From Amycolatopsis benzoatilytica AK 16/65 (lineage in GTDB: Bacteria; Actinomycetota; Actinomycetes; Mycobacteriales; Pseudonocardiaceae): 64,000 nt of DNA. The stretch is taken from positions 2,959,195-3,023,194 of the forward strand of contig NZ_KB912942.1 in the NCBI RefSeq assembly GCF_000383915.1, written 5' to 3'. A program made the position numbers and the translations under genes. The notes under the pieces are model-generated. The model did not search any database. It was not told the DNA's origin and worked only from the letters and a program-made list of their open reading frames with translations. This document shows positions 8,827-15,862 of this stretch, in pieces. The number at the start of each line of letters is the position of its first letter. Positions within the stretch are counted from its first letter, which is position 1.

Positions 8827-11000
8827 GCGCCGGGGCCCAGGATGGGGCCGGCGCTGTCGCGGAAGCGGTCCAGGACGTTCGCGGTGACGCGGGAGGTGTC
8901 GTTGTCGCCGCCGTTGTGGGTCATCGCGGTGGACCAGGCGATCGAGCCGACGGAGAAGACGGCGCCGCCGCCTTCCCGTCCGAAGAGGACGATGTCGGCC
9001 CGGACCTTCGGATGGACGCCGGACGGCGGCGGGGCGTAGCCGTGGTCGATCTCTTCGGGTACCAGGACGATCTTCTCCGAGTGGCCCTCCGAGGACGCGA
9101 GCACGACCGCCTCGGGCGGCGTGCCGAGCGTGCGGTCGGCCCGGTCGAGCTCGTCGCCGGCGGCACCGCCGAGTCCAGGCCCCTCGTCGCCGAAAGGCTC
9201 GCCTGCGCCTGCCTTGACGCCGTCGAACACCCACGACACGGCCGGGTCGGTGCTCGCTTCCGAGCGCCGGTAGCCGCTGGCCCGGTCGTGTCCTTGTGCG
9301 GTGAAGCCGACCCCGGCGAGAACGTTCGGTGCCCGGCCCCGCATCCGCCACAGCCCGCCGCGCTCCCCGGTCGCGGACAGGTGCTCCTCCCCCGGGTCGG
9401 ACACCCAGGTGGCGACGCCCGCGTGGCCGCGACGGATCTCGACCGAGTCCGGATGGCCGGGGTGGCGCGCGGTGATCTGGTAGAAGCCGTTGCCGCCCAA
9501 GTACATCAGCCGGCCGCCGGTGCGGGTGTACGCGAGGTAGGAATCGAGCATCCCGGCGGAGCAGTACTCGGGGTGGGATCCGGTCAGCACCACCCGGTAC
9601 CGGCCGAGCAGCGCGGCGCCCTCGCGTTCGACCTCGTCGTCGGTCACGACGGCGTAGTCCTCGCCGCGATCGTCCAGCCAGGCCAGCAGCTGCAGATCCT
9701 GTGCGAAGTGCCGGAACCCTCGGGTGGAGGGCGTGAAATAGTCGGGCCGGAGATTGACGATCGGCCGCCGCCAGGTCGAGTGGAACACACCGCTGCCGTC
9801 GGTGTGGACGTCGTAAAGCGAGCGCCCGAACTCGGGATGGCCGGCCAGCCACCGGTCACGCTGGTCGGGCTCGCGCCGTTCGCCGTAGATGCCGACGCGC
9901 ACCTCTTCGTACTCCGCGTAGGTGCGCCAATTCGCGTACGCGAGGTAGGTCCACGTCGGCAGCACGACGAGGACGGGAGCCCGGTGCTCGGCCGGCGTGA
10001 CCACGAACGGAATGCGGTCGATGTCGTCGCCGGCGGCGACCTTGAGGGCGTAGACGCCGGTCGGCAGCGAAGCCGGGACGGTCCACGTCAGGTCCGGTTC
10101 CCACCCGGCGTCGGCGAGATCGTCTTCATGCAGGTGCAGGGCGTCGAACTCGGCCGGTGCGTTGCGGAAGTCCGCTTCCGCGCCGGTCCAGAAGGGACCG
10201 GGCACGCCACGGCCGGGCAGGTGCCGGACCTCCGCACCGGAGGTGAGCTCGCCGAGGTCGGGGACCCAGGCGCCCGCGGGGTCCGCGCCGAGGTCGAGCA
10301 CGCTGGTCGCCGCGCTGAGCAGTCGGAGCGGGTCGGCGCCGGCCGCGAGTGCCACCGTCGTGCTTTCCGGCCACGCGGTCGCGGCCACCACTGGCCGGGC
10401 CACCTTGCCGTTGAACGTGCGCCCGAGGCCGCCGGCGCGCTTGCCGTCGCTGCCCAGCAGGAGCACCGGGGCGTCGAGATGTACCGGTCCGGTCTGCACG
10501 GTGGCCGCCCGGATTTCCCGCCCCGGCCGGTGCAGAGCCAGCCGCGCCGTACCGATGCGGTCGACGGTCGCGCTCACGAACGCCCAGACGCGCTCTTCGA
10601 CCGCAACGGTCAATTCGACGATGACGTGGCTGCCGCGGCGCAACCGCAGCCCGCTGCCGGACACTTCCAGGACGACGTCGCCCAGGGCGGCCAGCGGCCG
10701 GTGATCGTCGCCCGGCAGAGTCGGCTGGAACCACAACGCCAAGCCGAGCTCGTCCAGGGATCGGCCGACCGCAGCCGCGACGTACGAGCCCGACGTGGTC
10801 GCCTGCGGGCGGCCGGTCAGCAAGTCCGGCAGATCCGCGGCCACTGTCTCCTCGGCCAGCCGGGACTGGTGGCGAGGGGAACCGGGACGACGCAGGCGGA
10901 CGATCTCCGGGCGGACCTCGCCGTGCTCCGAGCTCAGATGGAAGGTCACGTCTTCACCGGCACGGACGGACAGCCGGTCGGCGTATCCGACGAGCTTCAC
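8823..11000 (-). CDS. N,N-dimethylformamidase large (beta) subunit-like protein
   Basis: A 725-residue protein resembling the large subunit of N,N-dimethylformamidase. It has an N-terminal beta-rich part, a LamG-like jelly-roll middle (about 130-230) and a C-terminal catalytic-type domain with LVVLPTWTYLAYANWRTY, ADIVLFGREGGGAVFS and AMTHNGG. Characterised dimethylformamidases use a mononuclear iron site with tyrosine and carboxylate ligands and need a small alpha subunit. No small-subunit gene is visible nearby. It is the first gene of a four-gene coupled operon with a split transketolase and an aminotransferase. It starts at GTG 11000 without an obvious Shine-Dalgarno. The true substrate may be another amide or carbohydrate; family membership is firmer than function. 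Confidence 0.8.
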   Translation of the reverse strand: MKLVGYADRLSVRAGEDVTFHLSSEHGEVRPEIVRLRRPGSPRHQSRLAEETVAADLPDLLTGRPQATTSGSYVAAAVGRSLDELGLALWFQPTLPGDDHRPLAALGDVVLEVSGSGLRLRRGSHVIVELTVAVEERVWAFVSATVDRIGTARLALHRPGREIRAATVQTGPVHLDAPVLLLGSDGKRAGGLGRTFNGKVARPVVAATAWPESTTVALAAGADPLRLLSAATSVLDLGADPAGAWVPDLGELTSGAEVRHLPGRGVPGPFWTGAEADFRNAPAEFDALHLHEDDLADAGWEPDLTWTVPASLPTGVYALKVAAGDDIDRIPFVVTPAEHRAPVLVVLPTWTYLAYANWRTYAEYEEVRVGIYGERREPDQRDRWLAGHPEFGRSLYDVHTDGSGVFHSTWRRPIVNLRPDYFTPSTRGFRHFAQDLQLLAWLDDRGEDYAVVTDDEVEREGAALLGRYRVVLTGSHPEYCSAGMLDSYLAYTRTGGRLMYLGGNGFYQITARHPGHPDSVEIRRGHAGVATWVSDPGEEHLSATGERGGLWRMRGRAPNVLAGVGFTAQGHDRASGYRRSEASTDPAVSWVFDGVKAGAGEPFGDEGPGLGGAAGDELDRADRTLGTPPEAVVLASSEGHSEKIVLVPEEIDHGYAPPPSGVHPKVRADIVLFGREGGGAVFSVGSIAWSTAMTHNGGDNDTSRVTANVLDRFRDSAGPILGPGA

Positions 11001-11017
11001 AGGGAATCACCGTCCAA

Positions 11018-11032
11018 TTTCATATTATGAAA
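11018..11032. promoter_or_regulatory. Operator-like palindrome A (TTTCATATTATGAAA)
   Basis: A perfect 6-base inverted repeat with a 3-base spacer, 18 bases upstream of the dimethylformamidase-like gene. On the minus strand it overlaps a CATAAT sequence that could be a -10 box, 17 bases after a weak TTTCCT. Its flanks (AATTTCA...TGAAACGCA) match palindrome B at 11169. Binding by the IclR protein encoded in the divergent operon is an inference. Confidence 0.45.
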
Positions 11033-11135
11033 CGCAAGTCGCGATGAGGAAAGCATGAACGGACACCGACTTCCGCGTCAAGACCCGCTGCCACGAGTCG
11101 CTCGCTTCCATGCTTAATCAGCACCGGCGAGCCGA

Positions 11136-11164
11136 TTGACATTCACCCCTCGGTGGGGCAAGGT
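11136..11164 (+). promoter_or_regulatory. Candidate promoter for the aldolase-kinase-IclR operon
   Basis: TTGACA (11136-11141) is followed after 17 bases by CAAGGT (11159-11164), a weak -10 with the A and T at the conserved positions. The predicted transcription start would fall inside palindrome B, which fits repression by a bound regulator. Confidence 0.35.
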
Positions 11165-11168
11165 CTAA

Positions 11169-11183
11169 TTTCACTAGGTGAAA
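11169..11183. promoter_or_regulatory. Operator-like palindrome B (TTTCACTAGGTGAAA)
   Basis: A perfect 6-base inverted repeat with a 3-base spacer. It shares flanks and arm sequence with palindrome A (consensus TTTCAY-N3-RTGAAAC), 151 bases away in the same divergent promoter region. It lies just after the candidate -10 box of the rightward operon. Confidence 0.45.
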
Positions 11184-11276
11184 CGCATATCATTCTCCGA
11201 CACGAAGGTCAGTCGGCATCGACCGATCGGAAGGGTTCTCGAGCATGGTTGTGCCAGTCCCCGCCGGCGGCGTCCG

Positions 11277-11921
11277 GTGAACCCCGGCCTCGAACCGGCC
11301 CGCCAGCAGGTCGCCGAAGCCGGGCGCCGCCTGGTCGCCGACGGACTCGTCATCGGAACCGCGGGCAACGTCAGCGTTCGCTTCGGCGACCTGGTCGCCA
11401 TTTCCCCTTCGGGCATCCCCTACCACCGGGTGAACGCGGACGACGTGTGCATAGTCGACCTGAGCGGCGCCCCGCTTCCTGGCCTGGACACCCCGCCGCC
11501 CTCGTCCGAGACGCCGATGCACCTGGCCATCTACGCGCATACCGGGGCCGGCTCGGTCGTGCACCATCACGGGCTGGCCAGCGCGACGGTGTCCGCCGTG
11601 GTCGACGAACTGCCCCCGCTGCACTACTACGCGCTGCAGCTCGGCGGCCCCACTCGCGTCGCCGAGTACGCCACGTTCGGCACTGAGGAGCTGGCGAACT
11701 CAGTCAACGCCGCGCTCGAAGACCGCACCGCGGCGCTGATGCAGAACCACGGCGCGGTGGCCTACGGAGACACCCTCGACAGCGCCTATCACCGGGCCCA
11801 GCTGCTCGAGTGGCTGGCCTCCCTGCACATCCAGGCGCACAGCCTCGGCAAGCCGCGAGTCCTCACCCCGGTCGAGCTCGAGGACGTCACCCGCCGCAAG
11901 AACGAAAGGGCGCCGCGATGA
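11277..11921 (+). CDS. Class II aldolase/adducin-family protein
   Basis: A 214-residue enzyme of the L-fuculose-phosphate aldolase/epimerase fold, a zinc-dependent C-C bond lyase or epimerase of sugar phosphates. Diagnostic parts are GTAGNVSVR (phosphate contact), SSETPMH with the catalytic Glu, the zinc ligands in VVHHHGLAS, and the third His in MQNHGAVAYG. Start GTG 11277 is chosen because the conserved domain begins right after it. An in-frame GTG at 11178 would add 33 Arg-rich residues but sits inside palindrome B. The stop overlaps the kinase ATG (ATGA). With the kinase it suggests phosphorylation, then cleavage, of an unusual sugar acid or sugar. Confidence 0.85.
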   Translation: MNPGLEPARQQVAEAGRRLVADGLVIGTAGNVSVRFGDLVAISPSGIPYHRVNADDVCIVDLSGAPLPGLDTPPPSSETPMHLAIYAHTGAGSVVHHHGLASATVSAVVDELPPLHYYALQLGGPTRVAEYATFGTEELANSVNAALEDRTAALMQNHGAVAYGDTLDSAYHRAQLLEWLASLHIQAHSLGKPRVLTPVELEDVTRRKNERAPR

Positions 11922-12904
11922 CCCCCAAGGTCGTGTGCCTGGGAGCGCATATCTTCGACGTGCTCGGCCGGCCGGTCTCGGCGATCCCGCCCGGGCAGGG
12001 CCGGCTCGCCCTCGACGAAATCAAGGTGACCGCGGCGGGCACCGCCGGGGGCACCGCGGTCGACCTGGCGAAGCTGGGCGCCGAAGTCACCAGCATGGGC
12101 GCCATCGGCGACGACACCGCCGGCCGGGTCGTCCGGATGCTGATCGAGGAGCACGGCGTCACCGACCGGCTGGCGGTCAAACCCGGCCGGACGACCCCGT
12201 CGTCGATCCTGCCGATCAGGCCGAACGGCGAACGGCCGTCCCTGCACGCCGCCGGCGCGATGGACGCGCTTACCGCCGACGACGTCGACTGGGACCTCGT
12301 CGCCGCGGCCGATGTCCTGCACATCGGGGGCCCGGACGCACTCGGAGACTTCACGACGTCGGTCCTGCCCGGGCTGCTCCAATTCGCCCGCGAACACGAC
12401 ACGATCACCACGATGGACCTGCTCCGGACCACGACCGCGCCGGATCTCTTCGACCTCCTCAAGCCGGCCTGGCAGCACACGCAGTACCTGCTGCCCAACG
12501 ACGACCAGCTCCGCGCCCTCGCCGGCACCGGCGACCTGCGCCGCGGCGCCGAGCTGATCCGCGCCCAGGGAGTCGACGTCGTCGTGGCGACCCGCGGCGG
12601 AGACGGCTCGCTCGTGGTCGGCGACCGGCTCGCCGAAGAGGTACCCGCCTTCTCGGTCCCGGTGGTGGACACCACCGGCTGCGGGGACGCGTACTCCGCG
12701 GGCTTCATCATCGGTTTGTGTCGCGACTGGGACCTGCTGTCCGCGGCCCGGCTCGGCACCGCGTCCTCGGCTTTGGTCGCTCAGGGACTGGGCTCCGACG
12801 CCGGGATCGTGGACCTGGACGGCACGTTACGCTTCTGGTTTGAACGGTCCGCCGAGGTGGGCGGCGCGGCCCCGGCCGGGTCGGCGACAGCTTCCGGCAC
12901 GTGA
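11918..12904 (+). CDS. PfkB-family carbohydrate kinase
   Basis: A 328-residue sugar kinase of the ribokinase/PfkB family. It has the N-terminal GTAGGTAVDLAKLGAEV signature and the C-terminal DTTGCGDAYSAGF motif holding the catalytic Asp. It is translationally coupled to the class II aldolase and followed by the IclR regulator, so it probably phosphorylates the sugar whose breakdown the regulon controls. An in-frame TTA leucine codon at 12827-12829 (residue 304) is notable in such GC-rich DNA and could put expression under the rare leucyl-tRNA (bldA-like). The substrate is unknown. Confidence 0.9.
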   Translation: MTPKVVCLGAHIFDVLGRPVSAIPPGQGRLALDEIKVTAAGTAGGTAVDLAKLGAEVTSMGAIGDDTAGRVVRMLIEEHGVTDRLAVKPGRTTPSSILPIRPNGERPSLHAAGAMDALTADDVDWDLVAAADVLHIGGPDALGDFTTSVLPGLLQFAREHDTITTMDLLRTTTAPDLFDLLKPAWQHTQYLLPNDDQLRALAGTGDLRRGAELIRAQGVDVVVATRGGDGSLVVGDRLAEEVPAFSVPVVDTTGCGDAYSAGFIIGLCRDWDLLSAARLGTASSALVAQGLGSDAGIVDLDGTLRFWFERSAEVGGAAPAGSATASGT

Positions 12905-12937
12905 GCGCGTTTCCGAGGGCGAGGGAGGTCACCGATC

Positions 12938-13753
12938 GTGGTCGGCCGTGACGAGATCGAGAACAACGAGAAGGCTGGCGCCGGCCCGGTCCGCGTGCTG
13001 GTCAAAGCGATGGCCGTGCTCGAGCTGCTCGCCGAAGCCACCGACGAGATGCCCCTTGGCGACATCGCGGCCCGGCTCGACATGAACAAGAGCACCTGCC
13101 ATCGCATCCTGACCACGCTGGCCGCGGGCGACTTCGTCGAACGGCCGTCGGCGGGCTCGTACCGGCTGGGAGTCGGTGCGTTCCGGATCGGCAGCGCGAT
13201 GGCCCGGCGGATGAGCATCCGCGACCGGGCGCTGCCCGCGATGCGCGACGTCTTCCGCAAGACCGGAGAGACGATCTTCCTGACCGTGCTGCGCGGGGAC
13301 GAGGGTCTCTGCCTCGAACGTCTCGACGGCCGCTATGCGGCCACCCACACCTTGCGCGTCGGCGGGACGTTGCCGCTGCATTTGGGCGCCGGCCCGCGGC
13401 TGCTGCTCGCGAATCTGCCCGACGACCAGCTGGACGCCTACCTGAACGGGCCGTTCCAGCGGCGCATCGGCAGTCAGCCGACCGAAGCTCAGGTGCGGGA
13501 ACAGATCGAGCAGATCCGGGCGGACGACTACTCGGTCAGCCGGGACGACGTCGAGGAGGGCGTCACCGCGCTCAGCGTTCCGGTGCGCGACCATCTCGGC
13601 AAGGTGGTCGCGGCGCTGAGCATCAGCGGCCTGTCCTCCCACCTGCCCGAGACCGAACGGCCGATCCAGCTCCGCTATCTCAAGGAGGCCGCGGCGGAGG
13701 TCTCGCACGCGATGGGCTACCGCGAGACGCTGCCCGAGCGCTCCGCGATCTGA
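12938..13753 (+). CDS. IclR-family transcriptional regulator
   Basis: A 271-residue regulator. Its N-terminal winged helix-turn-helix (about residues 20-85, with IAARLDMNKSTCHRILTTL) is followed by an IclR effector-binding domain ending in VAALSISGLSSHL. The GTG start has a good AGGGAGG at 12922-12928, nine bases upstream. It is the third gene of the aldolase-kinase operon. IclR proteins commonly control a divergent catabolic operon and bind short palindromes, so it is the natural candidate for the two repeats at 11018 and 11169. That link is not demonstrated. Confidence 0.93.
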   Translation: MVGRDEIENNEKAGAGPVRVLVKAMAVLELLAEATDEMPLGDIAARLDMNKSTCHRILTTLAAGDFVERPSAGSYRLGVGAFRIGSAMARRMSIRDRALPAMRDVFRKTGETIFLTVLRGDEGLCLERLDGRYAATHTLRVGGTLPLHLGAGPRLLLANLPDDQLDAYLNGPFQRRIGSQPTEAQVREQIEQIRADDYSVSRDDVEEGVTALSVPVRDHLGKVVAALSISGLSSHLPETERPIQLRYLKEAAAEVSHAMGYRETLPERSAI

Positions 13754-13778
13754 CTCGCCCGGCCGGGTCTCGTCGGCG

Positions 13779-13844
13779 ATCGGCACGGTCGGACTGCCTC
13801 GCACCACCCGGCCGGCCAAGCTCTCCCGGCCGGGCGGTGCCGAT
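13779..13844. terminator. Probable bidirectional terminator
   Basis: Outer arms ATCGGCAC (13779-13786) and GTGCCGAT (13837-13844) enclose further GC-rich CCCGGCCGG-type repeats. It lies between the convergent IclR and membrane-protein genes and marks a natural border between the catabolic region and the biosynthetic cluster. Confidence 0.5.
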
Positions 13845-13858
13845 GACGACGCAGCCGG

Positions 13859-14428
13859 TCAGGTCAGTTCTCCCTTCGCGGCGCGGCCGAGGCGGATCGC
13901 CGAGAGGAGGAAGAAGATGCCGCCGAGGACGGCGTAACCGGCCACCGAGGACAGCGCCGGGTTGGCCGCGGAGGCGCTGACGACGAAGTTGGCGCCGGCC
14001 AGCACGGAGATCCCGCCGCTGAGGATCATCGGCCACTGGCCGCCCATCCTGCGCCGGGCGACGGCGACGATCAGCTGGACCAGACCAGCCACGATCGCCC
14101 AGGAGCCCCACACTCGCAGGACCGCTGGAATGCCGGAAGCCGCCGCGAGGCCCAACCCCAGAGCGGCGAGCGAGCTGATCGCCATGTTCGCGTAGAGACC
14201 GCGAATCGAGCCGGCTCCCTTGGCGGACCAAGCGTCCGCGACGGCCGCGGCCACGTCGAACAGCGGGTACCCGACGATCAGGACGACGCCGGCCGCACCC
14301 AGACCCGACTTGGTGGTCAGGAAGACCGCGACCGCCCACCCGACGGCGAACGCGAAGCGCACGAAGTACAACCGGCGCAGCGCCGGAGCGAACTCTTCTC
14401 CAACGGGCGAGTCGACAGCAGTCACCAT
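13859..14428 (-). CDS. Small integral membrane protein of unknown function
   Basis: A 189-residue hydrophobic protein with about five or six predicted membrane segments (for example GWAVAVFLTTKSG, GVVLIVGYPLFDVAAAVA, AISSLAALGLGLAAASG, AGYAVLGGIFFLLSAI). I do not recognise a family with confidence. Start ATG 14428 has GGAGGG a few bases upstream; a longer reading to 14461 lacks support. It is separated from the P450-PKS unit by 264 bases containing two copies of a GAACGTTCTATC sequence and a hairpin, so it is probably controlled on its own by an absent regulator. Whether it belongs to the biosynthetic cluster is unclear. Confidence 0.7.
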   Translation of the reverse strand: MVTAVDSPVGEEFAPALRRLYFVRFAFAVGWAVAVFLTTKSGLGAAGVVLIVGYPLFDVAAAVADAWSAKGAGSIRGLYANMAISSLAALGLGLAAASGIPAVLRVWGSWAIVAGLVQLIVAVARRRMGGQWPMILSGGISVLAGANFVVSASAANPALSSVAGYAVLGGIFFLLSAIRLGRAAKGELT

Positions 14429-14465
14429 GATCCCTCCACGATCTCGGAGAACCCTCCACAAGAAC

Positions 14466-14529
14466 GAACGTTCTATCTCCCATCAGCCTGGCAAGGCCGC
14501 CGAGGAGCGTCAAGGCGGAACGTTCTATC
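14466..14529. promoter_or_regulatory. Two direct copies of GAACGTTCTATC upstream of the membrane-protein gene
   Basis: GAACGTTCTATC occurs at 14466-14477 and again at 14518-14529, exactly 52 bases apart (about five helical turns). The core GAACGTTC is itself a palindrome, and the first copy is extended as AGAACG-AA-CGTTCT. The form is that of a TetR-type operator pair for the leftward gene starting at 14428. No TetR gene is in the window. Confidence 0.4.
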
Positions 14530-14613
14530 GAAGGTCTTACGGATCCGGAACGGAGCTACGCCCCCACCGTCCCATTGCGGCGAAGTAGCGATCGGGTTCT
14601 CGCGAGACGACTG

Positions 14614-14648
14614 GCCCGCCCGCGGTACGCGCGTGTGGCCGGGCGGGC
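14614..14648 (-). terminator. Hairpin after the P450-PKS operon
   Basis: Arms GCCCGCCCG (14614-14622) and CGGGCGGGC (14640-14648) with a 17-base loop, about 45 bases past the P450 stop on the minus strand. Probable end of the leftward PKS-P450 transcript. Confidence 0.45.
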
Positions 14649-14692
14649 GCGCACGGAAGTTCCTTTGCCGACTGCGCCTGCCGCCGGTCGCC

Positions 14693-15862
14693 TCAGTAGA
14701 GCTCGGCAGTGTCCGGAACGAACCGCACCGGCAGCGTGCTGTAGCCGGTCAGGAAATTGGAGTGGATGCGGCTCGGTTCGCCGACGATTTCGAATCCGGT
14801 GGCGTACTGGCGGAGCGCGGACAGCAGCTCGGCGATCTCGATCCGCGCCAACTGGGCCCCGACGCAGTAGTGCGGGCCGTAACCGAAGGCGAGGTGTTTG
14901 TTCGGACTGCGGCGGAGGTCGAAGCGGTCCGGGTCGGCGAAGACGGCTTCGTCGCGGTTCGCGGAACTGTGCCACAGGGTGACGATGTCGCCGGCGACGA
15001 TGGCGTGGCCGGCTATTTCGGTGTCGGCGACGGCGGTGCGGCCGAAGTGCATCGCGGGCGTCGACCAGCGCAGAACCTCGTCGGTCGCGGCGGGCAGCGT
15101 GGCTTCCCCGTTGCGCAGCAGGTGCCATTGCGACGGGTGTGCGGCGAGGGCTCGAACGGCCTCGATCATGGACAGGCGGCTGGTCTCGTCGCCGCCGATG
15201 ATCAGGCTGTAGCAGTTCAGGACGATTTCTTCGGTGGACAGTCCGGTGGCGGCCAGCGCACTGAGGACGTCGTCGGCCGGGGTGGTGCGCCGCTGCGCCA
15301 GCAGATCGGTGAAGTAGGCCAGGATCTCGTTGCGGGCCAGGGACGATTCCAGCTCGTCGGAGTCGCGGTCGTCGGAGCTGAGGGCGCGTTTCGTTCGGGT
15401 CAGCAGGAAATCGTGGTCAGGGTCGGGGACGCCCAGCAGGTGCCCGACGGTGGTGATGGGGATCCGGCCGGCGATGTCGGCGGCGAAGTCGCAGTCGCCG
15501 CGGGATACCGCGTCGACGACCAGGATGCGGGTGGTGCGGCGGACCCGGCGGGTGAGGCGCTCCAGGGCGTCCGGGGTGAAGGCGCGTTGCAGGATTTGCC
15601 GGAGTTCGCGGTGCCGCGGGCCGTCGGTGACAGCGAGCATGCGGCCGGCCGCCGAGTCTCCCCCGGCCAGCAGGGTGACCAGGACGTTGCCGCGTTCGGA
15701 GGTGTAGCGGGCGGCGTCGCGGTAGACGGCGAGGACGTCCGCGTGCCGGGACACGACCCAGAAGCCGTGCGGTTCGTGGCGGTAGACGGGGTTGTGCGCG
15801 CGGGTGGAGCGCCAGAACTCGGTGAGGTCGGACTCGAAGGTGCGCGGGTCGGCCAGGTTCAT
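14693..15862 (-). CDS. Cytochrome P450
   Basis: A 389-residue bacterial class I P450, complete but compact. The haem-binding loop is FGYGPHYCVGAQLAR (about residues 326-340, Cys ligand about 333). The I-helix reads LIIGGDETSR, with the oxygen-activating acid and Thr, and the K-helix ExxR is in ATDEVLRWS. The ATG overlaps the stop of the upstream PKS gene (ATGA), so it is co-translated with it. It likely hydroxylates, epoxidises or otherwise oxidises the polyketide-peptide, either carrier-bound or after release. A separate ferredoxin and reductase are needed and not visible here. Confidence 0.93.
   Translation of the reverse strand: MNLADPRTFESDLTEFWRSTRAHNPVYRHEPHGFWVVSRHADVLAVYRDAARYTSERGNVLVTLLAGGDSAAGRMLAVTDGPRHRELRQILQRAFTPDALERLTRRVRRTTRILVVDAVSRGDCDFAADIAGRIPITTVGHLLGVPDPDHDFLLTRTKRALSSDDRDSDELESSLARNEILAYFTDLLAQRRTTPADDVLSALAATGLSTEEIVLNCYSLIIGGDETSRLSMIEAVRALAAHPSQWHLLRNGEATLPAATDEVLRWSTPAMHFGRTAVADTEIAGHAIVAGDIVTLWHSSANRDEAVFADPDRFDLRRSPNKHLAFGYGPHYCVGAQLARIEIAELLSALRQYATGFEIVGEPSRIHSNFLTGYSTLPVRFVPDTAELY

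Noticed and set aside
11178..11276. Longer start (GTG 11178) for the class II aldolase
   Set aside because: The extra 33 residues are Arg-rich and outside the conserved domain, and the start lies inside an operator-like palindrome. A leaderless start cannot be fully excluded.
1..13753. Treating the catabolic region as part of the biosynthetic cluster
   Set aside because: It has its own regulators and terminators, its enzymes fit sugar/amide degradation, and no gene there is a typical tailoring or precursor enzyme for the assembly line. A precursor-supply role for the transketolase or aminotransferase is possible but unsupported.
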